From positions 10,799,616-10,863,615 of the forward strand of contig NC_135015.1 of NCBI RefSeq assembly GCF_051020955.1: a stretch of DNA of 64,000 bases, written 5' to 3'. The notes under the pieces were generated by a model. The model was not told the origin of the DNA. It made no database searches and saw nothing but the letters and a program-made list of their open reading frames with translations. This DNA is from Megalopta genalis (lineage: Eukaryota; Arthropoda; Insecta; Hymenoptera; Halictidae). Positions 25,892-37,667 of the stretch are shown here, in pieces; position 1 is the first letter of the stretch; each line of letters starts with the position of its first letter. Both the position numbers and the translations under genes were made by a program.

Positions 25892-28695
25892 TATGTCGAT
25901 GTAGCGTGCAGCGGTCTTGCATGCTGGATTCGAAAAGAAACGAGACCGACGTATTCCGAGTCGTCTCGTCCTCGAGTAGATGCAACGACGACGAATAGAT
26001 CGAGACTGTTTCCTGATTACGCGCCGTCTATACCCCCTGACCCTCGACCCCCGTTCCGCTCCCACGAGATAAAATCCCGCGTTTTCCAGTCCGAGGAAGA
26101 CCGGTCGGTTTTTGCCGGCAGCTCCGCCCCCCTCGTCCGCCTTTTTCTCGGCGCAACACGTTTTATTAGATCGAACCGGAGCAGAGGAAATGGCCGGGAA
26201 CGGAAGTCTCGTTTCGCCCGACGCGGTTCCACGGAACCTCGGTGAATGAGCTCAATGGAGTTTGTCGAAAACGGTGAACTGAATTTATAGCGTCGCGTTG
26301 TTTTCTTAGTGCCGTGTTCCCTCCCTACAATCAGGTTCTCTCCCCGCCTGTTTATAAGCGTCTGCTTATCCCCGGTGAATCGTCGCGTCAGTGGTCAATC
26401 GATAAAACGGGGAAGCGGGGTTGTGGCTTCTTGTCGAATCGTGAAAAGACCATAATCTGTCTATTGTCTTTTTTATTATCCGGTTTGAAACTTGGGTCTC
26501 TTTTATGGCTCGGAGAAAATAACATTTCGTAATTACCTGATACAGGACTTTCGGCATCGATTTCGATGATCTTGAGATATGTTGTCAAAGTCGTCATTTC
26601 GAATTTGTTCTTCTGCATGATGCTGTCGCTTGATCTTCGTTTCCGAAATGTTCGTACAGACGTTTAATAAATATACGGTTCAGCAGACAACAGATTTTAT
26701 GGCGAAATAAAAATGAATCAATTTTTTTGCCTGATCTGTTTTTTTGCAGTTGAGGCCGGACATTTTTGTTTTGCATACAGGCCCGTCGTCTAGTGATTCA
26801 TATTCTGATTTTTGCAACCGATACGTTATTGGTCATGTTCAGATATTTGCTACGTAGTCATTTTGATTGATGTGTAGTCACTAGATCGCGGATCTTCGCG
26901 CGAAATAAAAACTTTTTAACTCGATTGTAAAACACGGAAATGAAATAAAAATGTATTTCTTCTTTTAATGATTTTAATAAACCGAAGAGAAAATTGCATT
27001 ACTATTATTATTATCTTCCTAATGTGATTACAGTTTGCTATTTATTCTAGTCATTTTCTAATGTACGACTAAATCATTGACATTTGCAACGAAAATTTTA
27101 AAGTTGTTGATATCATCGAAAATGTATTCACGAGTTGGGTACGGATCAATAGTTAATAAGTTCAATTTTGCTTTGGAATCGTTTGTTCAGTTCGTGAAGA
27201 AAACCAGAGACGTTTGCTTGTTTCACGAAGACTAGCACTTTATACTTTTCGTGCAGATAGAGGAGCATGCTTCAATTATGGTCGGGAGAAGTAGTATATT
27301 TTCATTCATATAGCGACGCAGATTATTAGTACGTTGCAGTTTTTTACTATGCAAACCAGTACGTTTCAGTAATCTGTCGCGAAAAGCTGCACGGTTTGCT
27401 TTTATTCACGAAAATTAGCACGTTTTCACTATTCGCTGTGGAAACCGTCACATCAAATAGCCTGGGGTTTCCAACCGCGCAAGTAAAGATATTAACGTTT
27501 GTTTAACTGAAATAAATTACTAATGCTACGAGTTGAATTTAAACAAATGTGCACAAACACGAACTAATTTTACTACCGCGGACACTTTGTAATTTATGTT
27601 CTATAATATTCTGCTTCGAAATTTAGCGTGCACAAAATGTTTTGTCTTTGAAATATTGTTTAAAGAAACAACTTTTTCTGAAATTGTCTGATGCGAGAAA
27701 CTTTATTGTTAAATTCATTGTTCCGCATCCTCTAGTTCTCGAGATGTCTAAAAAAATACGGTTTTCACTCTCGATTTTGAGGGCTGTTTCCAACGAAGTA
27801 TATTTATACCAAAACGTTCGTACTCAACTAAAATTTCATTGAAACATTTTGTTGATTAATAAATAGTTTGACAAAGAATTAGGTAATTCTAGAGCACCAC
27901 CCCCCCCCCCCCCAGGAGAAAAAATGCTCTAACCCTTAAACGGTGCAACGCAACTTTAAACAACTCATTGATATAAGTTAATATAGTTATTTAAAAATTC
28001 ATGCGATTCTCTGTAAACTCATGAAGTTGCAATGTTTCAAAGTAAATTTACCTGCATTTACTAATTGTTATTAAGCATTATTAAAGGATAAGTGATCGTA
28101 CAATGGCAACATTGCCTCGTTCGTCGAAATGAAAGCAATACTCGACGAACCGTGGTTAAACGACTGCAAGTTTTATCGTCCTCGAGACGTCTGTGTCAAC
28201 CTGAGGGTTGATTAGCCTCTCAAGGTCATTCGGCCGACATCTTGGCGTCGTACTCGGAACAACGGGAGACCGAGTCGTCCGAGTGCTTGGGACTTGGCGA
28301 TTTCGAAGAGACTATGGTCCCCACGGCGTTCGGTCTCGTACACACACGCGGTCCTCTCTAACAAGAGGCGCAACAAATTAGGCTTTCGTACGAGGCCCTT
28401 GGCGCTCCGACGCGAGACACAAAACAGATTTCCCAAGTTGCCGATCCCCGGCAGCATGTTTCTTTGAGAATGTTCGACGGATCTGGCGCCGATCGGCGGC
28501 AGACGGGTTACCCAGCATTAATTTCGGAAGTTCGGCGAGCTATGCCGGCAGATCGCGGATAACAGAGGCGGTTTGCATTGCGCTTCATAAATCGAGCGGA
28601 ATCTCGAGGACTTCTTGCTTCAGTATCCGAGTAATAAGCCGTGGATAGTAGACCGCGCCGGCATCTCTCGTCTAATAACTGGAGAATCCACTTAC
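25892..28695 (-). other. Intron of the CUB gene
   Basis: It holds no recognised exon. 25920-26260 is GC-rich. 27180-27440 contains two decayed copies of a GTTTGCTT...TTCACGAA..TAGCAC block about 190 bases apart. 27900-27913 is a run of 14 C. 28190-28450 is GC-rich and non-coding in any frame that fits the gene. Confidence 0.5.
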
Positions 28696-28830
28696 GTATC
28701 TTGTTGCACGAATTCCCCAGGAAGCCTCTGCGCAGGACTGCAGATTCTCTCGAGAGATTTCGCGGTGCCAAGTATCCCTTCTTCGTGGTGGCCGTCGTAT
28801 ATTTCAATCGACGATTGGCACGACTGCGAC
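28696..28830 (-). CDS. Internal exon, middle of CUB domain 2
   Basis: The acceptor is gatcttccag and the donor is C|GTAAGTGG, both strong. One base completes Arg, 44 codons follow, and two trailing bases (AC) form Thr with the next exon. The peptide begins SQSCQSSIEIYDG and continues through ERICSP to GEFVQQD. C-x3-IEIYDG is the most diagnostic motif of a CUB domain, and the second Cys (ICSP) is its disulfide partner. It fills the gap between the preceding exon (strands up to TSYNLR) and the following one (YVEPKRYSS). It sits alone, 8457 bases from the previous exon and 17594 bases from the next. A longer open frame on the same strand overlaps it in a different phase and is not the gene. Confidence 0.92.
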
Positions 28831-29048
28831 CTGGAAGATCAATGAAGCACTCGGAATAGTCATACGTTATAATATCATACACCGACCCGACCACTTTCGA
28901 AGTTCCACGAAAGCGAAGCAATTTATTTAATGAAGTAGAAATTGACAAGTCCTAATATCGAGTACCATTTCAGCAACTCTTCAAACCCGAACGAATTATT
29001 TTGCTTTTCCATTTCTGGAAGACGCGTCAAAGTATCTTCTTTGTCAAT

Positions 29049-29378
29049 TTAACCCCTTAATGCACAATTTAAAAAAAAAAAACCGACCAAAAAAAATCAA
29101 TTTTTTTTATCTAAGAAAATACATATTTGGACCTTAATTTCAATAAATATGTAAAAAAAATGCAAAAATTACTAAAAATTCAATAAAAATAGTGGATAAA
29201 TAATTATAGTGAATATTGAATCGCATTGCAGATCGAATTTTGTACCCATCGTACTGTTTTTCAATTAATATAGGTAACATAACATAAGTTGCAACGCCGA
29301 CCGTATATATATGGGTCTGCACATTTTGGCCGGTTTTGCACGCCCGTGTTAATACGTTTCTGCGCGTTAAGGGGTTAA
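29049..29378. mobile_element. TTAA-bounded MITE, 330 bp
   Basis: It opens TTAACCCCTTAATGCACA and closes TGCGCGTTAAGGGGTTAA; the ends match at 16 of 18 bases. It is non-coding, with an A-rich left interior. It is a separate TTAA family from the CTCGAGT and CACGTTCC ones. Confidence 0.8.
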
Positions 29379-30335
29379 GTACAATTAAAATGAACAGATA
29401 TTGGAGAAAACAGTGGAAACAGTGATTAACGAACTGTCAATTTTAAACTATAATTTTCATTTGAGCTATTATTTAATAAAAAATACTAAAATATATACTT
29501 TGATCCTTCCTTATTATATTTTATTGCAATATGAATTATAAAAGTGAATGCAAAATGTATTAATGTATCCCATTGCGGGGCCAGTTAATGTTGCCTTAGC
29601 GGCAGGTCGATACTCATTTTAAATGGCTCGATTGGATTTTTAATAACTGCTTTTAATGCTCACGATATGTTGTTTAATAATGTTTATTATAACGTAATTG
29701 TGATTTAGTTATATATCTGCGCAAAATAAAAAAAAATAAAAAAATTGGTCGCTTTCTGAAATGACAAATCTTTCTAAAATTCAAGACAAATGCTTCGACA
29801 ATTATGCAATTTACCAGTATAGTAACAAATATTGTAAAACTGTGACACGTTGCTAACGTACTAGAAGACAAGCCCCAATTTTGCGAAAGGAAGTGAATTA
29901 TTTAGCAGGGACTCTTGTAAAAGTTCATCCGCAAATATTGGGTGCAAAGCAAAAAACGGAGCTGGTGTTAGCGGTGTATCGATCGAGATAAATAATGCAA
30001 GCTGGATGGGCGAGAGGGAACGGTGTTAAAAATTGGTTTGCCGGACACGTAGTTTTAGTCGAATAAATAATTGAACGTCAAAGTTAAAAGGTAACAGATT
30101 ATCGACGAACAAAATGCATATTATACTTTCAAATTTTTACCTCGCCACTATATTTTACATTCCGAGCGGCAATTTACATTACAAGGTCTGAAGAAATATT
30201 ATCTGCTTTTGTTAATCTGCACTTTACAATAGAATTTTCCGCGACTCGCGGAACATTCGCCTACGCCATTATCCCGCTATCGAATTATTCAAAGTTCGCG
30301 ATTATCAAGAAATTGTATTTTTTAGTCTAGTAATC

Positions 30336-30388
30336 GGCAGACTGCGGATCTTTATGCAAAATAAAAATTATCTTCATCAATTGCCAAA
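30336..30388 (+). repeat. Dispersed motif repeat, copy 2
   Basis: It contains GACTGCGGATCTTTATGCAA and aligns with 17342-17392. Shorter relatives lie at 33977-34003 (minus), 33770-33785 (minus) and 42093-42112 (minus). Confidence 0.65.
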
Positions 30389-30954
30389 CATGAGTCAAAT
30401 AGAAATTTCTTTCTTTACTAAATTTCAGTGAATTGAGAATAATACATACATATCTTCAAATTTTGTTAATACTTTTATTGCTGTCTAGTGATCAATCTTT
30501 AATGCTTCATATTTTCTCAAATATTTTCAAGAATATGAGCGAAAAATTCTACTATAAATTCTACCATGTTGATTTGGTTTTATTTTATAGCTCCAATCAT
30601 AACAATGTTATTTTCTACAAATACACATGCACTATTGTTAAAAAGTATTAAAATACCAACATGCATGATAAAAACAAAACCATTTGCAAGAATCAATAAA
30701 GGCGCTTCTACATGTTTAAAGTCTACTGTAGAATATATTACATGAACGTATTTCATTTATTTAAAATCTAAGTTTTTCGAGTGCACCGAATAACATTTAC
30801 ACATTTGTCACGATAGCGAAACTGAAGAACCGGTGATGCGATAAAAATCGCATCGTGTAATCAAGAAACGCATCAGTGGCCTAAAAAATCCTGAATGAAA
30901 TGATCCCAGCACGAAAACATTGTTTTCTACCGTCACAATTGGTGGGTCGTCTCG

Positions 30955-31382
30955 TATAGAAGAGAAGCCAATTACTGTGCCCTGTTAGCACACCTCCAGG
31001 AGTTAACAAATAAATAATTAATTAAATTTTAACACGTTCCGTGCCACGTGTACCATCGATGGTACACGCTTGCATGTTTACTTAGTGAACTGAACAAATT
31101 GTTTACAAGAAATTTAGAACCGAAGAATCAATTTCCACCGCAAGAATGGGCGTTGATAAGTTTTTGTTACGTTGTTATGTGTACGAGAATTAATAATTGC
31201 ACGTAATACATCAAGTTTTAGTAAAATATCAAAGTGTGAAGATTCGAGTAAAAAAAGCTCGGCACGGAACGTGTTAATAAAAATAAATAGAAAAACTAAT
31301 ATGTCTTATATGATAAATATAAAGTTAATTATACCTGTAAATAAAAGATACAGTAATTGGCTAGCCCACAGTAACCGGCTCC
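30955..31382. mobile_element. Long-TIR family B element interrupted by a MITE
   Basis: The left end AGAAGCCAATTACTGTGCCC (about 30963) and right end ATACAGTAATTGGCTAGCCC...GGCTCC (31349-31382) are inverted. Between them the AT-rich arm TATGTCTTATATGATAAATA is typical of this family. The family A MITE 31029-31277 sits inside, so family B was there first. Confidence 0.6.
31029..31277 (+). mobile_element. piggyBac-type MITE family A, copy 2
   Basis: 249 bp, TTAA to TTAA, with perfect 17-base ends TTAACACGTTCCGTGCC / GGCACGGAACGTGTTAA. Directly inside the left end is the 22-base palindrome CGTGTACCATCGATGGTACACG. It is nearly identical to copies at 42123 and 50932 and is non-coding. Confidence 0.95.
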
Positions 31383-31396
31383 ACTATCCTAACCGC

Positions 31397-31645
31397 TTAA
31401 CACGTTCCGTGCCGAGCTTTTTTTACTCGAATCTTCACACTTTGATATTTTACTAAAACTTGATGTATTACGTGCAATTATTAATTCTCGTACACATAAC
31501 AACGTAACAAAAACTTATCAACGCCCATTCTTGCGGTGGAAATTGATTCTTCGGTTCTAAATTTCTTGTAAACAATTTGTTCAGTTCACTAAGTAAACAT
31601 GCAAGCGTGTACCATGGATGGTACACGTGGTACGGAACGTGTTAA
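31397..31645 (-). mobile_element. piggyBac-type MITE family A, copy 3
   Basis: 249 bp, TTAA to TTAA, opposite orientation to the copy 119 bases to its left. The internal palindrome carries one change (CCATGGATGG for CCATCGATGG), and the TIR has GTACGG for GCACGG at its right end. Confidence 0.95.
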
Positions 31646-34600
31646 TAAATAGGAACTTGCATAACCAAGGTCGAAAGATTCGAAGTTTGTAGTCAAAATG
31701 TTGTTTCCGGTTCCCGCGGTACAGAAGTCACGAAGAAAACAAATGGATCCGGAATGAGCACTTAGCCGCAAGGGGCAAAACCCGACAGTCCCTGGATCCA
31801 GGACGATCTTCCGGTTCAGCGACGCTTGAATTTGCAATATTTCATTCAAAATTGATGCCGCCTTCAATAAACCCAGCGCTCCGTCTTACGCCTCCGGTTG
31901 TCTCCTTCTCGCAGCCACGATGTAAGAGGCGGTGTGCGTGTCTTCTCCTAGTTTATTCCGGGTTATATATCTGCCGCGCGGCGGACCCACGGGGTTACGT
32001 TCTCTCCTTGGCTACGGCTCGGCTCCGGCTCGCATAGGACGAAGAAGCTACCGACCTAACCCACTCACCGTGTGTTCCATCTCTTACGAGAGAACATATC
32101 TGCAAAGCCACGAATGCATGGTCCGCGCGTTTCAGCCATTGTGCATGATAATTGAAAATCCCGGGAATACGAGCCAGCCACATTCCCGTGTGATTTAGTG
32201 CTACTCCGTATCTATTACTTCCGAGAGGACGGAGGAGCTAGGAGGATCCTGCTCCCGCATTCCGATGAGTTATGTTGATTGATACCTACCAATGGAAAAC
32301 AAGATTCTTTCCGGGGCGCGGCGGTGCGTGCCGTTCCACGCCGCGCCAGACGGTGGAAATTGGAACACGCGTCTTAAGGGATTGAACGTAATTCTTCATC
32401 TTGTTGAATCTCTGATCTACGGGGAGCCGGTTACCGCGGGGTGACCAGTTGTGTCTGTCGTTTGTCATTGAATAAGATATATTAAATTTGTTCATACTTT
32501 TATTTTGATTATTTCTCAATGCCAAATATTTGAGCGTTAAATATTTTTCAACGTACTACCATATTCATAAAAGCTTTATACTGAACGTCGTACTAAAATT
32601 TCCTTGAAATTGGCGTGTTACGTTTGGACGTGTTCCCTCTTGTCGGGCTTATTTTGTAGGCAAAGTTCTGCTCGAAGCATTTTGTTCAATAATAAATAGT
32701 TTGACAAATAATTAGATAAATTTCTTGAGGGTGTATTTTAGCGCGAATTTCTATTCTTTTCTTAAAGAATACAGGTTTTTTATGAATACGGCTGCAAAAC
32801 CTTATTCTATTATTTCGTTTGTATTTGATTAAAAAAATTTAATATGTCTTACTCGATTAGTTAGATTCGATCGCTTGGTTAATCATGCCCGAAAAGAAAC
32901 CAAACTTCTAGAGGTTAATACACGACTTTAAAACAATAAATCGTGATGACATCTTCTGTTTTGTCTACAGCTTCAACATTTGTATTTCTTTCATGTCTGT
33001 TTTAGTCAAAAAGGAAGAAGTAGAACACGGAGAATGTAGGATATTGAAATTAATTACGTCAGAAGGTATATAAATGCTCCTGACATCAAACGGGTTCCGT
33101 AACGCAACGAGACGTTCATTTATGGTGCAAAGTATCAAATGAGATAGCGTTCCATAGAGCGTAGGACTCTGGACAAGGGTGGCACCGTTCTAACAACTGT
33201 CCTAAATTTCTTGCGACCAGACACATGATGTGAATAAGTTTTCGAGATAGACGCAAGTGATCTGGATCTAGGGAATTTGATATAAATGCCCCGAGAACCG
33301 AGGAATCCAACACAGTGAATTCTCTGTCTGAGGGAGCCGTCTTGACGGCCCACTCATGGGACTCGGCACAACCGATCCTTGAGTTGCCGAAACTAATATT
33401 AATGACATCCGATTCGTGGGATCGACCAATTCACGAGTTTCATAATGGAATTCCCCTCGAATTGCATTAGCCGAATATGGATAATCTGTAATTTGCATCG
33501 CTAGACATTAACTTCCTAATGATGGGGAAAGCGTTCGGGCAATGCAAATAACATTCGCCTCGCTGAAGTTTAAACAGATACACCGTGATCGAGTCTACAT
33601 CGAGTGCATTGCGTGCAGACTACGGTTTTGATGTGTTTATTAAAAACTGAGTAGGTCGAACGCGCGAAATAATAAAAACAGTAGAAGAATTTTAAAATAC
33701 TGTAACGAATAAATCTTTATTCGACACTCTAGTTTCTTGCAATCGAGATAGAAAACTTTTGCACAAAGATTTGCAGTCTAATAACATTCGATGCGCAAAT
33801 TTATGATGACCGCGGATTTTATGCATTTATAAGAAAAATGGCCATCTGTAATTTGATACGGTAGAAAACTAAAAAGCACTTGATAATGCCGATCGGCCTA
33901 CCGATCTATTAAAGTGATTAAAGAAGGAATGAAACTTTTATGTTACACCTGTTTTTGCAACAGATGCAGACAATTCTTATTTTGTATAAAGATCCGTAGT
34001 CCGATCAGTATTTTTTAGTCTGATCAGTACTTTTCTTCTTCAAGTACTTCATCAGTACTTTTAGTCTGATCAGACCATTATTTTAGCCCTAGAATGCTTC
34101 TCCAAATTATTTTATCCCATTTCGATTCACACTTGAAATCAACAGTGTTTGATTACAAGCGGATATTTAAACTAACAATTTTGCTGCTTCGCAGCGACGC
34201 GTGGTTGCAGTTTACGGCAAAGGCTCGGCTAGCGAACGTGTCAAAACAAGTTTCGGCCAGCAGGATGTCACAGGAATACGATAACGCAACTGCGGCCGTA
34301 CGTTAAGAGTTTGGGTTAGGTCCGAGTTAGATCCTCTGAGCCTCGATCCCTCTAAATCGGTTTTAACGTCTCCAGAGACATTCCTTTCATCCCCGACTAC
34401 CTGCTGAATACTTAGATACCGCGACGGTTTAAGCAGTTTACGTTTTAAAGAAGTAAGCATCTATCCGGAAGTTGCCGGAGAAACGCAGGAAGTTTCCGAA
34501 AAATATGTGGCACTACTTTAAATTCGAAACTTTTGCCGTTCTCGAACTTGTATGCGTCAGCTTCTAACTTTCCTCCGTATCTTCTTCATCCCGTTTGCGA

Positions 34601-36485
34601 ATATTTGTAAGTTCTTTATAAAATTCATTGCTGTCGCGAGTTTGTATTTTTCATAGTTCGTAAGGTCTCGGGATGTGGGTCAACTTTTTCAAATGCTTCT
34701 GAACAAGTTGCGAAATGTCTCTATAGGGACATTTGTCAATTAGAGTTTTTGCAGTAAAACGACACTTGTCTAGTCTAGAAGAAATGAAAAGACAACGAGC
34801 AAATAAGATTCGTACAAAGTGCAAGCAGTTTCCAATACGAAAATTTCCATTTCCAAACTAATTGACTGCATTCTACAAACAGCAGAGATGATTCTAACAG
34901 AATGTGTCCGATGATTAGCGTTGCACCACAAAACTGGCGTTCGAGATAATTATCCTTGGCAAACCGGAGTTGGTAGACAAGGCTTGAGTGGTTAATTTGA
35001 ATACGAGTTAGAGAAACTTTGCGGCTTAAGTGGCGGTAATTTCGGTTTGTCGGGTGCAGTGAGTTCCACATTAAGTAATTTTGATCGGGCATCGTCATAC
35101 TGTTCCGAAGATCGATATAGCAGTTACTTCGATGAATCGAATGGACGGGTGAAAGGACCCTTGTAAAACTGTTCATGCGATAGAATAACAGACGCTTTAG
35201 GAGGCTAATTGTTCGCTCCAACTTTTCTGCCTTGCGCCGGGAGTTCCATTTTCTATAATAGATGCTAGGGACGAGAACGAGCCGGTTTAAGTATTTCGCC
35301 CGGAAGTTTGTAACATTCCAGTTACTCATTAAGTAAAAGCATATTTCTCATTGCTGAACCGAACATTCCTCGCCACGCGATTCGGCACGTTCGTTTCGTT
35401 GGAACTTACGGACGAAGAAGAAGAAGAAGAAGAAGAAGAAGAAGAAGGAGAAGGAGAAGCTCCCTAAACTCTGAAGGATATTCAAATAGACGAGACATCT
35501 CATTTACATGGCATCCCTTAGTGTATGTAAATTGCATTCCGCGTCCGTTCCTTCGGCTGCGGATATTACAGTCCCGACACGGTGCAGATTATTAACTTCA
35601 TCGATAGCTGGCACTGGACCGGACGAGTTTTTCCTCTGGTTGTCGGTCGAGTAATTAAATCGGACGGGGTCCGGGCTAAGAGCGACTCGGGCCGGCCGGA
35701 AGTTCGAATTTGATTTAGCGGAATCCGGCAACATCGGCTGGAGTCGAGCTGGACGGAAGAGTCCACGGAAACCAGAGTATCGAGGACCCTCAAAAGCAAC
35801 TCCACGAAAAAGGTAAACAATTGAAATGCAATTCCAGCCACGGACCAATGGCACACGGGCCGCTACGTGACTGCATTTCCGGTGGCTTTTAACTCCACCC
35901 TTACGGTTCACTGCAATCGCCTTAAAACTGTACCTCGGGCTCCCTCACAAGCATGTTAAGCGATCGCTGTTTCTCGCCTTTCCGGCGACGGCCACGTAGG
36001 AGATATTGGTGAAACGGAAAGGGAAATCGGTGGATCGTACTCCACGGCAAACACGGAGTACTTTGTTGATGGAAATTTCAGCCGGTTTCCCCTTGTGGCC
36101 GCGGATAAACGAACGCTCGCTCTAGGGACACTATGAGCGTGGAAAGTTTAAGTTCCCAGGAACGAAACAATTTCCTTAACACCAATCCTATGCGGACGCG
36201 TGTCTCTAAACAGACGGTCGTGCGTGAGACAGATATGAATTCGGACACTTTTAAAAATATAATAACTTTTTTCAAATTAGAACAGACGACTTGAAAATAT
36301 TTTGCAACGTCACAAAGACTAGTTTAGTTGACAAAGCGTTAAATACCGTTTGAGAAATTGTAACTGGTTGGAGAAACGAAATAAAATAAAACAATTACTT
36401 TCTTCTACTTTTTCATTTGAGCCAATACGTAGCAAAGCATCTGATCCATACACAAATTGTCCAATCAAGTGTTACTAGATTTATC
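31646..36485 (-). other. Intron of the CUB gene, no exon seen
   Basis: 31850-32420 and 35500-36200 are GC-rich with open frames but no CUB-like peptide or phase-compatible splice pair. 32678-32730 (AATAAATAGTTTGACAAA) repeats 27849-27900. 34003-34080 has three copies of a TCTGATCAG..ACTTTT block. 34780-35329 is open for 184 codons on the minus strand but AT-rich and without domains. Confidence 0.45.
35414..35459. repeat. (GAA)n microsatellite
   Basis: About eleven GAA units followed by GGAGAAGGAGAAG. Confidence 0.95.
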
Positions 36486-36553
36486 AGTAATAATACGAGT
36501 AATAGTGACAGTAATAGCAACAGTAATAATAATAACAATAATAAGAATAATAC
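36486..36553. repeat. Imperfect AAT/AAC trinucleotide stretch
   Basis: A run of AGTAAT, AACAAT and AATAAT variants in three-base periodicity. Confidence 0.75.
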
Positions 36554-36948
36554 TAAATATGATATTGTCATGATATTCTCAATCTGATATTCTAATCAAT
36601 TGGAATCTAAAAAAATGTTTGTATACTCATTTTCTAGGAAACTAGCCGAACTAACATCTCCAGAGAATTCAAGCAATTTCGACCAATTTTAAAAAAGTTA
36701 TTCCGTTTGAAAAGGTATTAACATATTTCTCAACACGAGCATAATTTTAGTACTAACACATAAAGCTCATAATTATTCATCCACGGCTTTCAGTCAAGAA
36801 CGTCTAACAATATTTCTAAAATAACGAAACACAATTATGTTCGAAGATGACACGGAATCATTAGCATCTTTAAACTGTGACGCAAATACGGCACGGATTG
36901 TTACAATTTAGAGGGGTACAAAATAAAAAGACGGAAATAAGAGGCACC

Positions 36949-37127
36949 TTAACCCTGATAAGGCGGTGATTGGGTCAATTTTGAACAATGCTGTTACATT
37001 AGGAACAATAAAAATGCTAACGAGTCCGCAAGAAATATCTTCAAAAATATGTTTCGAAAAATTGCTGACTAAAGCTTAGAATCGCTATAAACATCGTCAA
37101 TAGTACAGTTGCGAAAATGGTCCTGCG
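36949..37127 (+). repeat. Dispersed repeat family C, copy 1
   Basis: It starts TTAACCCTGATAAGGCGGTG and includes GGGTCAATTTTGA and ATCGTCAATAGTACAGTTG. The reverse complement of 46207-46372 matches from end to end with scattered differences. The TTAA start suggests a TTAA-type transposon, but no inverted partner end was found. Confidence 0.75.
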
Positions 37128-37287
37128 AAAATGCACAGTTACCCTCGATAAATGGTCGCGGGTTGAATCATGCTGGCCGCGGATGAAAGCCGACGTGTCA
37201 TGCGCGCGACGAAGGGGCGAAAAGAAACGGGACCTAAGTGTGGAGCGTGCGTGGCAAGGTCGTAAGGTAGAAGGTGGTAGGCATTAC

Positions 37288-37522
37288 CTGAGATTGTAAC
37301 TGGTCAACGAAACGTGCCCGGTGTCGTAAGCACGTCCGTGCAGCACGAGCCGGCACGTCGGGTACTTGGGCTTCCCTCTGGTGTCGTAGCGACCGGTTCG
37401 ATCCTCTTCGCCGTTGACCTCCAGGTCGCAGCTGTTCGACGGGGACCCCTGGTCCTTCCGCTGGTCGTGGAGGTCCCGGTTGCTGTGATGTACGTTGTAA
37501 CCGATCGACTTCACTACGTCCA
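37288..37522 (-). CDS. Internal exon, charged linker and first part of CUB domain 2
   Basis: The acceptor is gtgtgtttttag and the donor is CAG|GTAATG. Two leading bases complete a Leu codon with the previous exon, 77 codons follow, and two bases (AG) of an Arg codon end it. The first ~50 residues are hydrophilic (DLHDQRKDQGS, DLEVNGEEDRTGRYD) with no recognisable fold: a linker between CUB domains. It ends KYPTCRLVLHGRAYDTGHVSL then TSYNL, resembling CUB strands of the form C-x-F-x-G-x-n-V-x-L-T-x-F-x-L. Codons are GC-rich and the base composition stands out from the flanking intron. The intron to the previous exon is 1604 bases. Another reading frame of the same stretch is also open, but only this one joins both neighbours in phase. 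Confidence 0.9.
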
Positions 37523-37641
37523 CTAAAAACACACGGGTTCGCGGGCCCTTCAGAGTGGGGCTTTATTGAAACAAGTCCGATCCGGTTGCCGAATATGTCG
37601 CGCTCTGATTGAGACTAGGATACATGGGTCTGCGGATCGGA

Positions 37642-37667
37642 ATTAATTATCGCTAGCGATAATTAAT
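37642..37667. repeat. 26-bp perfect palindrome
   Basis: ATTAATTATCGCT mirrored exactly around CGCT|AGCG. It lies 120 bases upstream, in gene sense, of the acceptor of the 37288-37522 exon. Confidence 0.9.

Noticed and set aside
25888..25970. Apparent CUB-like exon on the minus strand (peptide with ACKTAARYIDIQ before a GTGAGT donor)
   Set aside because: The donor-like CAGG|GTGAGT coincides with a transposon end (CAGGGTGAG), the acceptor is weak, and the true CUB2 middle exon with C-x3-IEIYDG was found at 28696-28830 in correct phase.
27900..27913. Run of 14 C
   Set aside because: Simple homopolymer, possibly with assembly error in length; nothing functional indicated.
28508..28948. 146-codon minus-strand open frame
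   Set aside because: It overlaps the real exon 28696-28830 in a different frame, has no domain, and is an accidental frame.
34775..35329. 184-codon minus-strand open frame, the longest in the window
   Set aside because: It has no signal peptide, domain or repeated pattern, and it sits inside an intron of the CUB gene without phase-compatible splice sites.
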